Origin: Bacilli bacterium
GTDB lineage: Bacteria; Bacillota_I; Bacilli_A; RF39; UBA660
Reading direction: 5' to 3'
DNA length: 43,309 bases
Assembly (NCBI GenBank): GCA_017476705.1
Contig: JAFUZI010000078.1
Location: 1 to 43,309 of the forward strand
The first letter of the stretch is position 1. Each line of letters opens with the position of its first letter. A model generated the notes under the pieces. It saw nothing but the letters and a program-made list of their open reading frames with translations, searched no databases and was not told the DNA's origin. Below, one piece after another: positions 33,065-39,416 of the stretch. The position numbers were made by a program, and so were the translations under genes.

Positions 33065-33111
33065 TTTGGCCACCTTCTCTCTAATAAAATTTTATCAAAA
33101 TGATTTGCCAG

Positions 33112-33140
33112 TTGACTATTGGCTATATAACCAATATAAT
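33112..33140 (+). promoter_or_regulatory. Strong promoter with palindromic operator in the spacer
   Basis: TTGACT (33112-33117), 17 bases and TATAAT (33135-33140). The spacer contains TTGGCTATATAACCAA, a 16-base palindrome with one central mismatch pair. It lies between the divergent XRE gene and the 58-residue gene, a classic repressor arrangement. Confidence 0.75.
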
Positions 33141-33156
33141 TAAAGAAGGTGATTGT

Positions 33157-33333
33157 ATGGAATATAAAGATTTAATTAAACTTGTTGAAGATAAGAGAAA
33201 TAAAGTATATAAACAGTTTAAAAAATCAAAGTTATTTAAGAAAAAATATATGGTGTATATCAATAAATATGATGTGTTATTATTAGAATTATATACAAAA
33301 TATGAAAAATATTTAACTATTACTGATATTTAG
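33157..33333 (+). CDS. Small basic protein of unknown function
   Basis: 58 residues, Lys/Tyr-rich (for example KLFKKKYMVYINKYDVLLLE), probably helical, no recognised family. ATG 33157 follows GAAGGTGAT; an earlier in-frame start at 33100 would precede the promoter -10 and is rejected. It lies 24 bases before the interrupted amidase gene and is probably co-transcribed with it. Confidence 0.65.
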   Translation: MEYKDLIKLVEDKRNKVYKQFKKSKLFKKKYMVYINKYDVLLLELYTKYEKYLTITDI

Positions 33334-33357
33334 TCATATATTTTATTAGGTGATTAT

Positions 33358-33525
33358 ATGAAGAAAAAAAACATTATAATAGTTATGATGTTTTTATTTG
33401 CATTAGTATTTAACATTATAAAGGCTGACAATAGTAATCTTCCTCTTTTTGGGAAAGTTATTTATATTGACCCTGGTCATGGCGAATACTTATATACTAG
33501 GAGCAATATAATTGAGGTAAGATAA
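33358..33525 (+). pseudogene. CwlD-like N-acetylmuramoyl-L-alanine amidase, 5' part, interrupted
   Basis: Starts at ATG 33358 with a signal peptide or membrane anchor (MKKKNIIIVMMFLFALVF) and runs into the zinc motif: YIDPGH at about 36-41. After the CATGG core the frame continues into the element for 14 non-homologous codons and stops at 33523-33525. The other 178 codons are at 41535-42071. Joining the two at CATGG gives a 219-codon amidase with an intact DPGHGG. As integrated, the enzyme should be inactive. Confidence 0.9.
33478..33482 (+). other. attL core CATGG
   Basis: Left junction: amidase codons GAC CCT GGT, then CATGG, then element sequence CGAATACTTATATAC. The core contains the codon for the zinc-binding His of DPGHGG. 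CTTATATAC (33489-33497) is an arm that faces GTATAAG (41514-41520) in the predicted circular attP. Confidence 0.85.
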
Positions 33526-33540
33526 TACAAAATATAAACT
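33512..33540 (+). promoter_or_regulatory. Left-end element promoter with shared motif
   Basis: TTGAGG (33512-33517), a 17-base spacer and TAAACT (33535-33540). The bases TTGAGGTAAGATAATACAAA recur near the recombinase promoter: shortened at 39341 and inverted at 39373-39393. It drives the 70-residue gene and lies 30 bases inside attL. Confidence 0.55.
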
Positions 33541-33562
33541 ATTATAGGAGGTATTATGTACT

Positions 33563-33775
33563 ATGACTTTCAAAGAATTTTGTAAGAAATATAACGAAAT
33601 AAAAATAAAATATGATACTATTGTTTTGTCTGAATTAATTAAATTATATAAGGAATATGGAAAGGAAAAGCCAACACCACAGATTATATTTAATGAACTA
33701 CATGATTATATAAATTATTCTGATAAAGAGGAAAAGCATATTATAAAAGAAGCAATAAAGTTGAGTTGTAAATAA
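33563..33775 (+). CDS. Small hypothetical protein next to attL
   Basis: 70 residues, helical and charged (MTFKEFCKKYNEIKIKYD; later KPTPQIIFNELHDYINY). No family recognised. The AGGAGGT site at 33547-33553 fits ATG 33563. In the circular form it lies directly downstream of attP, after the recombinase gene. That position, and its size, make it a candidate recombination directionality factor; this is inference only. Confidence 0.6.
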   Translation: MTFKEFCKKYNEIKIKYDTIVLSELIKLYKEYGKEKPTPQIIFNELHDYINYSDKEEKHIIKEAIKLSCK

Positions 33776-33786
33776 AGGTCAAAAAG

Positions 33787-33817
33787 AAAAGCAAGTTTAA
33801 ATTTACTTGCTTTTTTT
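33787..33817. terminator. Bidirectional terminator
   Basis: AAAAGCAAGT (33787-33796) pairs with ACTTGCTTTT (33805-33814), flanked by A and T runs. It separates the convergent 70-residue gene and the RHH gene. Confidence 0.85.
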
Positions 33818-33991
33818 GAAATCTATATTTTTAAGGGCATATTCTATACATTGATTAATAAGTTGGTTTCTACTAATATCGGTTTGCATAGCTATTTTAT
33901 CTATTTCTTCTACTTTATCTATATTTAATCTAATTGAAATAACTATTTTTTCATTTTTAGGTATTGTTTTAGTTGGTTGAAATTTTTCCAT
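33803..33991 (-). CDS. Ribbon-helix-helix transcriptional regulator
   Basis: 62 residues. The strand IVISIRLNIDKVEEIDKIA followed by TDISRNQLINQCIEYAL is the pattern of CopG/Arc-type ribbon-helix-helix proteins, which bind DNA as dimers through the beta strand. AAAGGTG precedes the ATG. It is divergent from the membrane coiled-coil gene, and the 130-base gap holds repeated GTATTC/GAATAC half-sites. Confidence 0.8.
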   Translation of the reverse strand: MEKFQPTKTIPKNEKIVISIRLNIDKVEEIDKIAMQTDISRNQLINQCIEYALKNIDFKKSK

Positions 33992-34055
33992 ATTTTTACA
34001 CCTTTCTTTATATAATTGTATTCTTTTTTAATATTTATTCATATATTCAATAATA

Positions 34056-34099
34056 GTATTCAAAAAAATGAATACAAAATACAGAAACTATGGTATAAT
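34056..34099 (+). promoter_or_regulatory. Operator-like inverted repeat and promoter
   Basis: GTATTCA (34056-34062) and TGAATAC (34069-34075) form an inverted repeat; a third GTATTC lies at about 34019. TATAAT with an upstream TGG (34091-34099) is an extended -10 for the following gene. The repeats are probably bound by the divergent RHH protein. Confidence 0.55.
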
Positions 34100-34122
34100 A
34101 CTTGCAGAGGTGCTATGTTTGT

Positions 34123-35085
34123 ATGGATAATAAAACAAAAGATTTGATTACAAATTATAAACAAGCTATAGATTTAATGTACGAAGTTGATATGAAGTAT
34201 AAGAAAATTAATTCATTAGATACTGATATAAATAGAATTAAAGATAATTTTACTCATAGAGAAGAAGAACTTCATTATAAAATTATTGCTAATTCTAATA
34301 ATACAGAAAAAATAGTAAAAAGAATAATAAGATTTGGTCTTGCAATTATTATTTGTATACTATTTATTAAAGGATATATGCATAACAAAATAATTCCAGG
34401 TATTGAGGAAACACCAGCTTATACTTTTAGTGATTATTTTACAATAGCATTTGATTCACTTTTACTCTTTGCTATATTTCAATTTGTTGGTAAATTACCA
34501 GCATATATAATTTATAATATTTTTGGTAATAGATTAGAAGAATTATCTAGCAAGAAATATACTAAAGAACAAGAAAAATTATCAAATGAAAGAAAAAAAG
34601 CAAATAATGAAATAAGCAAAATAAATATGGAGATAGAGCAATTAAATAAAGAGATAGAGAGTAAACAAAAAGAAATAGATAAAATTAATCTTGGTAATTT
34701 ACACAATGATTATAAAAATTATTATGCTTTAACTTTGTTTGTAGATTATTTAGAAAAAGGACGATGTGATAGTATAAAAGAGTGTATTAATTTGTATGAG
34801 CATGAATTAAAAGAAAATGAAAGAAATAATCAAATTCAAAATTTACAAAGTCAAGTTAATAGACAAATTGGTAATGTTAGAGATGAAATGCAAAGTATTA
34901 GAAATAAAATTGAAGATGTTAATAGTGAAATTGGCGGTATGAAAGATAACATAAAAGATATTAATTCAAAAGCATCAAAGAGTTTAGATTTAGCTGAAAC
35001 AGAGGCTAAAATTAAAACAGAAGAACTTACTTATGAATATGGTAGAGAAAAATTAAGACAAATTAATAATAAAAATTATAAGTAA
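34123..35085 (+). CDS. Membrane protein with long coiled coil
   Basis: 320 residues from ATG 34123, which has AGAGGTG upstream; a TTG at 34102 would begin within a few bases of the -10 box. A short N-terminal helical region is followed by two membrane segments (about residues 69-86 and 104-133) and then a heptad-rich, Lys/Glu/Asn-rich coiled coil over about 140-310, with repeated NKEIESKQKEIDKIN-like units and a later VNRQIGNVRDEMQSIRNKIE segment. No family recognised. It is cargo-like: possible roles are surface exclusion, defence or envelope modification, none shown. Confidence 0.7.
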   Translation: MDNKTKDLITNYKQAIDLMYEVDMKYKKINSLDTDINRIKDNFTHREEELHYKIIANSNNTEKIVKRIIRFGLAIIICILFIKGYMHNKIIPGIEETPAYTFSDYFTIAFDSLLLFAIFQFVGKLPAYIIYNIFGNRLEELSSKKYTKEQEKLSNERKKANNEISKINMEIEQLNKEIESKQKEIDKINLGNLHNDYKNYYALTLFVDYLEKGRCDSIKECINLYEHELKENERNNQIQNLQSQVNRQIGNVRDEMQSIRNKIEDVNSEIGGMKDNIKDINSKASKSLDLAETEAKIKTEELTYEYGREKLRQINNKNYK

Positions 35086-35108
35086 AAATGAAAGTAGAGG
35101 GATAGAAA

Positions 35109-35777
35109 ATGAAAAAAATAAGATTTTTAAGTTTAATATTGATGATGGCATTAGTTTTAACTGGTTGTGGTAAAGATAAGACTAGATATATTGATGGCAA
35201 AGGAACAAGTCTTCAATCTGAATGTCCTAGTGATAAATGTGTATATTCTTCATATCATAATTCTGATATATATTTTAAATCTGATAATGTAGATAATGAT
35301 AAAAAAACTTTAAAAAATTATGTTAAAGATTATAAGGAATTAACATATGAGGATAAAGATGATAATAAGGTTAAACAAAGTAGAGTTTTTATGGCATATA
35401 TTTTGGATAAAAAAGAGCAAGTAGAAAAAGCATTTGTATGTGGAATTGTTTATAATGTTAATTATGGTGAAAAAGTTATGTGCTTTGAGGGTGGAAACAT
35501 TAATGATGAGAAAAGTTATGAAACTGCCAAATCAAATTTAATCGCAAAATTAGGCACTAAATCTGATGATAGTTATTATGGTTGTTATATTGACAATGAC
35601 TATGGAGAAGATTATCTTAATTGTGCAGTTCAGACTGATGAACATAACGATGATATACATTTCTTACTATATAAAAATGGAAACATAAATGTTTCAACAT
35701 ATAGAAGAGATGGCGAATTGTGTTTTATTACAAGTAAAGAAATCGGTCATTATATGGGGTGCATGATTAATAGATAA
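35109..35777 (+). CDS. Lipoprotein of unknown function
   Basis: 222 residues. The signal MKKIRFLSLILMMALVLTGC is a lipobox with Cys20 as lipidation site. The mature part is hydrophilic and holds several Cys (for example SECPSDKCVY and later YYGCYIDNDY), which may form disulphides. No family recognised. It lies 23 bases after the membrane coiled-coil gene and is probably in the same transcript, suggesting the two work together at the cell surface. Confidence 0.75.
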   Translation: MKKIRFLSLILMMALVLTGCGKDKTRYIDGKGTSLQSECPSDKCVYSSYHNSDIYFKSDNVDNDKKTLKNYVKDYKELTYEDKDDNKVKQSRVFMAYILDKKEQVEKAFVCGIVYNVNYGEKVMCFEGGNINDEKSYETAKSNLIAKLGTKSDDSYYGCYIDNDYGEDYLNCAVQTDEHNDDIHFLLYKNGNINVSTYRRDGELCFITSKEIGHYMGCMINR

Positions 35778-35783
35778 AACAAT

Positions 35784-35817
35784 AAAGAACTAGATCATAA
35801 ATATACTAGTTCTTTTT
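35784..35817 (+). terminator. Terminator after the lipoprotein gene
   Basis: AAAGAACTAG (35784-35793) pairs with CTAGTTCTTT (35806-35815), followed by TTTT. Confidence 0.8.
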
Positions 35818-35820
35818 ATT

Positions 35821-36438
35821 TTACCTACATTTATCTTTAATCATTCTATTTATAATATCGCCTAAATTTTCTATATCTTCTTCACTGAAAGAATTTTGAT
35901 AATATATTTTTGGTACTAAAATATAATAACAATCATTAGTGTTTATATCTTTTTTGTTTTTGTTTATTGCAAATTCTTTTTCCAATTCTTCATAAAGTTC
36001 ATAATATTCATCTTGGTTTATTTCATTATTATTTAATTTTTATTTTAACTTTACTATATCAAAGAGATATTTAATAAATACAGGTTTAGTTTTAAATTGC
36101 AATGTTTCAATATTATGCACTTGTAAATGTCGGTCCGTATATTCTTTATTAAAGATTTTAATATCAAACACTACATCTAACATTTTATCAAGCTTATTTT
36201 CATCTGCATCTGTATAATCTGTTAAGTTATATAAGTAATCTAAACTGACTTGACATAAATTTTTCATTTTAATTGCTAAATCAACCTTTAATTCTGTAGT
36301 ACCACTTTCAATATTTTTTATTACTTGTTCGGATATACCATCTAATTTATCTGCAAGTTTCCTTTTAGTTTTATATCCAGCTAATTCTCTAGCAAGTTTA
36401 ACTCTTTTTCCTATTTTTTTATTTTCCTCTTTAGTCAT
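35821..36438 (-). pseudogene. XRE-family regulator with an in-frame stop after residue 132
   Basis: From ATG 36438 (AAGGGGAA upstream) the protein has an XRE helix-turn-helix at about IGKRVKLARELAGYKTKRKL followed by SEQVIKNIESGTTELKVDLA. The frame ends at TAA 36040-36042 after 132 codons. The same frame then stays open for 72 more codons to TAA at 35821-35823, with good coding character (for example DEYYELYEELEKEFAINKNK and later SEEDIENLGDIINRMIKD). Either one base change truncated a 205-residue regulator, or the tail is a remnant. The N-terminal DNA-binding part is intact, so a short form may still act. Confidence 0.6.
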
Positions 36439-36462
36439 TTTCAATTCCCCTTTCATTCAGAT

Positions 36463-36601
36463 ATTATATAGTAAAAGTGGCAATTTGTCATCTTTTTTTT
36501 GTACTTTTTTCTGGGTGTCTTGTACCCTATTTTAATGACAACTACTAAAAAATGAGTATTATAAGAAGCGTCTTGAGGAAAAACTCGGACAAAAATATAA
36601 T
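36463..36601. promoter_or_regulatory. Divergent control region of the transfer/replication genes
   Basis: Minus-strand promoter: ATGACA -35 (complement of 36486-36491), 17 bases, TATAAT (complement of 36463-36468). Plus strand: ATGACA (36535-36540) with TATTAT at 36557-36562, and a second promoter TTGAGG (36573-36578), 17 bases, TATAAT (36596-36601). The two ATGACA boxes form a mirrored repeat, and TTGTAC occurs twice, 21 bases apart (36499 and 36520). Such symmetric sites suit binding by the XRE protein. Confidence 0.6.
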
Positions 36602-36618
36602 GAGAGGAGGGATACTTT

Positions 36619-36939
36619 ATGTTTAACGAAATTTATCTTGATACTGATAAGACAGTTGGAACAAAATTTTTATTAACAGAAGTTAAAGAAAAAGCCGTAT
36701 ATGAAAATGGTAAGCCAACTGGAGCATATAGTGGATACAAGTACACAGTTAGTTGTATGGAAAAAGGTTTAAAACAAATAAATGTTTCTATACCTGGAAC
36801 TCAACAAGTATCATTATCTGCTAGTGATGACTTTAAAGAAGTATCATTCAAAGATTTAACATTGAAAGCATTTATAATGAATAATCGTATTCAATTTAGT
36901 GCTAGTGCAACTGGTATAACAGAAATAAAAGAAAAATAG
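36619..36939 (+). CDS. Small protein upstream of the translocase gene
   Basis: 106 residues, predicted mainly beta (KFLLTEVKEKAVYENGKPTG; later YSGYKYTVSCMEKGLKQINV). No signal peptide. Position directly upstream of an FtsK-like gene recalls the small Orf22/Orf23 (YdcP/DUF961-like) proteins of Tn916-type elements, but I cannot confirm homology. AGAGGAGGGA ribosome site. The TATAAT-based transcript would have a leader of only about 11 bases. Confidence 0.6.
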   Translation: MFNEIYLDTDKTVGTKFLLTEVKEKAVYENGKPTGAYSGYKYTVSCMEKGLKQINVSIPGTQQVSLSASDDFKEVSFKDLTLKAFIMNNRIQFSASATGITEIKEK

Positions 36940-36988
36940 AGGAATTATATTTCCTCTTCCCCTAATGGGGAATTAAGGAGTGATTAAA

Positions 36989-38131
36989 ATGATTATATTA
37001 AAGATTATTATAATGGTTATGTATTTGATATTTTCAATATATGTTTGGAATAAGAAAAATTTATTAATAGATTTTATGCATTTAAACGAACAAAATCTAA
37101 TAGATAAAGTTTTTATAAATGGATATTATATTGTTTTAGTTGTATTGATAATATTAATTGCAATTTGGTTATTAAGAAAAATAAGTGATAAAGGAGACTT
37201 TAAAATGAATTGTATAAACATAATGAATAAAGAGGGACAAAGTGCGAAATTATATAAAATAAAAAAAGATACAAATAATTATAGAAAGTATTACTTTAAA
37301 AATTATGGTGTACCACTTGAAGAATTTATTAATAAAAAATCATATTTAGAAACAGCTCTTAATGCAAAAATAGAAAGTATATCATATGGTAAAGATAGTA
37401 AATCTATTATTGTCTATGGTATCCCATTTAAACTAATAAAGCCAAGAAATTTTATGTTATCATCAGAAGACGCTTTTTTAGTAGATAACCCAATTAATTA
37501 TTTAATAGTTGGTGGTACTGGTTCGGGTAAAACTACAATGTCAAAAATATTATTATGTAATTTAATTTTTAGATATAGTGATATTAAATTATATATTCTT
37601 GATTATAAGAACGAAGACTTTTTGTTTTTAAAAGATTATAAAAGATATTATGGATATAAAGAAGTAGAAAAAGGAATTAATGAGGTTTATGAAGAATTTC
37701 AAAATAGATTATCTTCGGACAATGCCGATAAAACACCTATTATATTATTTATAGATGAATATGCCTCTTTTTTAAGTAGTTTAGGGAAAAGAGCAAATGA
37801 ATATCAAAGTAAAATATCTGAAATCTTATTTATGGGAAGAGTTTATCAGATAATTCCTATAATAGCTATGCAAAGAGCTGATAGTAGTTATTTTAATAAT
37901 GGTTCTAGAGACCAATTTAAAAGAATAATTGCATTAGGTAATTTATCTAAAGAACAAAAAGCAATGCTCTTTAATGACTTTAAAGACAATATGAATGATA
38001 TTAATAAGATAGGCGAGGGTTATGTATATGAAGATGGAAATGTTTACTTGACTAGAATTAAAGTGCAAAAAGTAAATGCTGATGAGGAAAGAATAATAAA
38101 TAATTGCATAAGAAATGCTGTATCTAATTAG
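36989..38131 (+). CDS. FtsK/TcpA-like DNA translocase (coupling-protein-like ATPase)
   Basis: 380 residues from ATG 36989; GTG 36980 lies in the AAGGAGTG ribosome site. Two N-terminal membrane helices (about 2-20 and 42-62) precede a cytoplasmic ATPase with Walker A GGTGSGKTT (175-183) and Walker B IILFIDEYASF (Asp256, Glu257). The layout is that of FtsK/SpoIIIE/TcpA proteins that move DNA through the membrane in conjugative elements. It lacks the C-terminal gamma domain of chromosomal FtsK. The HUH gene lies immediately downstream. Confidence 0.88.
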   Translation: MIILKIIIMVMYLIFSIYVWNKKNLLIDFMHLNEQNLIDKVFINGYYIVLVVLIILIAIWLLRKISDKGDFKMNCINIMNKEGQSAKLYKIKKDTNNYRKYYFKNYGVPLEEFINKKSYLETALNAKIESISYGKDSKSIIVYGIPFKLIKPRNFMLSSEDAFLVDNPINYLIVGGTGSGKTTMSKILLCNLIFRYSDIKLYILDYKNEDFLFLKDYKRYYGYKEVEKGINEVYEEFQNRLSSDNADKTPIILFIDEYASFLSSLGKRANEYQSKISEILFMGRVYQIIPIIAMQRADSSYFNNGSRDQFKRIIALGNLSKEQKAMLFNDFKDNMNDINKIGEGYVYEDGNVYLTRIKVQKVNADEERIINNCIRNAVSN

Positions 38132-38137
38132 AGGGTG

Positions 38138-38183
38138 GGCCACTGCGAAAGCAAAGTGGACCACTGCCACGAAGTGGCATATA
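38138..38183 (+). other. GC-rich double hairpin, candidate oriT/double-strand origin
   Basis: Two adjacent hairpins: CCACT-GC/GC-AA-AGTGG with a GAAA loop, and TGCCAC/GTGGCA with a GAA loop. CCACTGC occurs twice as a direct repeat. The stretch is clearly more GC-rich than its surroundings. It lies between the translocase stop and the likely HUH start, the same position as origins between coupling-protein and relaxase genes in Tn916-type elements. Confidence 0.55.
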
Positions 38184-38218
38184 GTCTTGTTTCTTATGAT
38201 ACATTAACATGTTTATTA

Positions 38219-39103
38219 ATGAAGATTGAAAAAATAAGCAATAATACTGAAATTGGGCTTAATTCAAAAAGTAATGTTTCTGTAAAAGAGATGGACAATA
38301 TAACAGAAGTAAGATACTCTTTAAATAATGTTGGCGGTTTTATTAAAAAGATAGATAAAGATTATTACTATGACATAAGAACTGGCGAGGTTAAACAATT
38401 TAAACATACAGACAATAGAAAACAAAATAAGGAAAGTGTTTCTCGTAGTTTAAGAAATTTAAGAGATATTATTAATACTAATATTATTGATTATAAAAAA
38501 GTGCTATGGATAACTTTAACTTATAAAGAAAATATGACTGATAGTAAAAGATTGTATAATGATTTTCGCAAATTTCATATGAGATTAAAAAGGTATATAA
38601 AGAAAAATAATTTACCTAACTATGAATATATAAATGTAGGGGAACCTCAAAGAAGAGGTGCTTGGCATTTACATATCTTACTGATTTTTAGTAAAACTGC
38701 TCCTTTTATTAAAAAAACTATATTAGAAAGAATATGGGGTTTTGGTTTCGTATCTATAAATAAATTAAAGCAAATTGATAATGTTGGTGTTTATTTGACG
38801 GCTTATCTTTCTAACTATTGTTTAGATCAAGATGAAGCCGAATTAAACACTAATAAAAAATCTATTATTAAAGGTGCTCGATTAAGAATGTATCCACCTG
38901 GTTTTAAAATATATCGTTGTAGCAAAGGAATAAAAAAACCAATTAAATATGATTGTATAGAAGAAGATATACAAGAAAAATTATCAAATGATATTTTGAC
39001 ATATCAAAAAACAATTCAACTTGTAAAAGAAGATGGAAAAATTATTAATAAATTAAATTATAGACATTATAATAAAATTAAAAAAGTGAAAGCGAATAAG
39101 TAA
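38219..39103 (+). CDS. HUH endonuclease: rolling-circle Rep or relaxase
   Basis: 294 residues from ATG 38219; the frame is open back to GTG 38135, which would place the hairpins inside the gene, and neither start has a strong ribosome site. Motif 1 is WITLTY (97-102), the HUH motif is GAWHLHILLIF with His150 and His152, and the candidate catalytic tyrosines lie in VYLTAYLSNY (about 192-200). These proteins nick one strand at an origin and stay covalently bound, for rolling-circle replication and, in some elements, transfer. Specific family not identified. Confidence 0.82.
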   Translation: MKIEKISNNTEIGLNSKSNVSVKEMDNITEVRYSLNNVGGFIKKIDKDYYYDIRTGEVKQFKHTDNRKQNKESVSRSLRNLRDIINTNIIDYKKVLWITLTYKENMTDSKRLYNDFRKFHMRLKRYIKKNNLPNYEYINVGEPQRRGAWHLHILLIFSKTAPFIKKTILERIWGFGFVSINKLKQIDNVGVYLTAYLSNYCLDQDEAELNTNKKSIIKGARLRMYPPGFKIYRCSKGIKKPIKYDCIEEDIQEKLSNDILTYQKTIQLVKEDGKIINKLNYRHYNKIKKVKANK

Positions 39104-39206
39104 TGAGAGCGAGGAAGTAATAGCATTTTGATAAGGAAGTGATGAAAAATGTTATATAACATAATGTTTAGTATTTTTTCATACTCTTTAATAAAGAGGT
39201 GTAAAA

Positions 39207-39335
39207 ATGGGAGACTACAATATTGTAGTTGTTAACGATTATAATTCTAATGCTATTACCGATACACAACTTTCAGATATATTAAATCAGCTACTTGCTA
39301 AATTGATAATATTTTATGAGGAAAATGTTTCTTAA
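39207..39335 (+). CDS. 42-residue protein upstream of the recombinase
   Basis: MGDYNIVVVNDYNSNAITDT then a short helix (QLSDILNQLLAKLIIFYEEN) and stop. AAGAGGTG lies 9 bases upstream, so it is probably translated. It overlaps no other gene. Small genes immediately before large serine recombinases recur in Bacillota elements; this one could regulate or assist recombination. Function unknown. Confidence 0.6.
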   Translation: MGDYNIVVVNDYNSNAITDTQLSDILNQLLAKLIIFYEENVS

Positions 39336-39340
39336 AATGG

Positions 39341-39393
39341 TTGAGATAATACAAAAAAACATATATAATGAATTTGTATTATCTTTACCTCAA
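39341..39393 (+). promoter_or_regulatory. Recombinase promoter with inverted repeat
   Basis: TTGAGA (39341-39346), a 17-base spacer and TATAAT (39364-39369). GATAATACAAA at 39345-39355 is inverted as TTTGTATTATC at 39373-39383, spanning the promoter and start region. The right copy continues TTTACCTCAA, so its complement matches the left-end motif at 33512. It could be an operator or, in RNA, a hairpin before the TTG start. Confidence 0.65.
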
Positions 39394-39416
39394 TTTTTAG
39401 GAAGGAATGGTAAGAA

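Noticed and set aside
38135..38218. N-terminal 28 codons of the HUH gene from GTG 38135
   Set aside because: Composition (His/Cys/Val) differs from the rest, the DNA forms hairpins, and AGAGG abuts the GTG directly; ATG 38219 is preferred though not certain.
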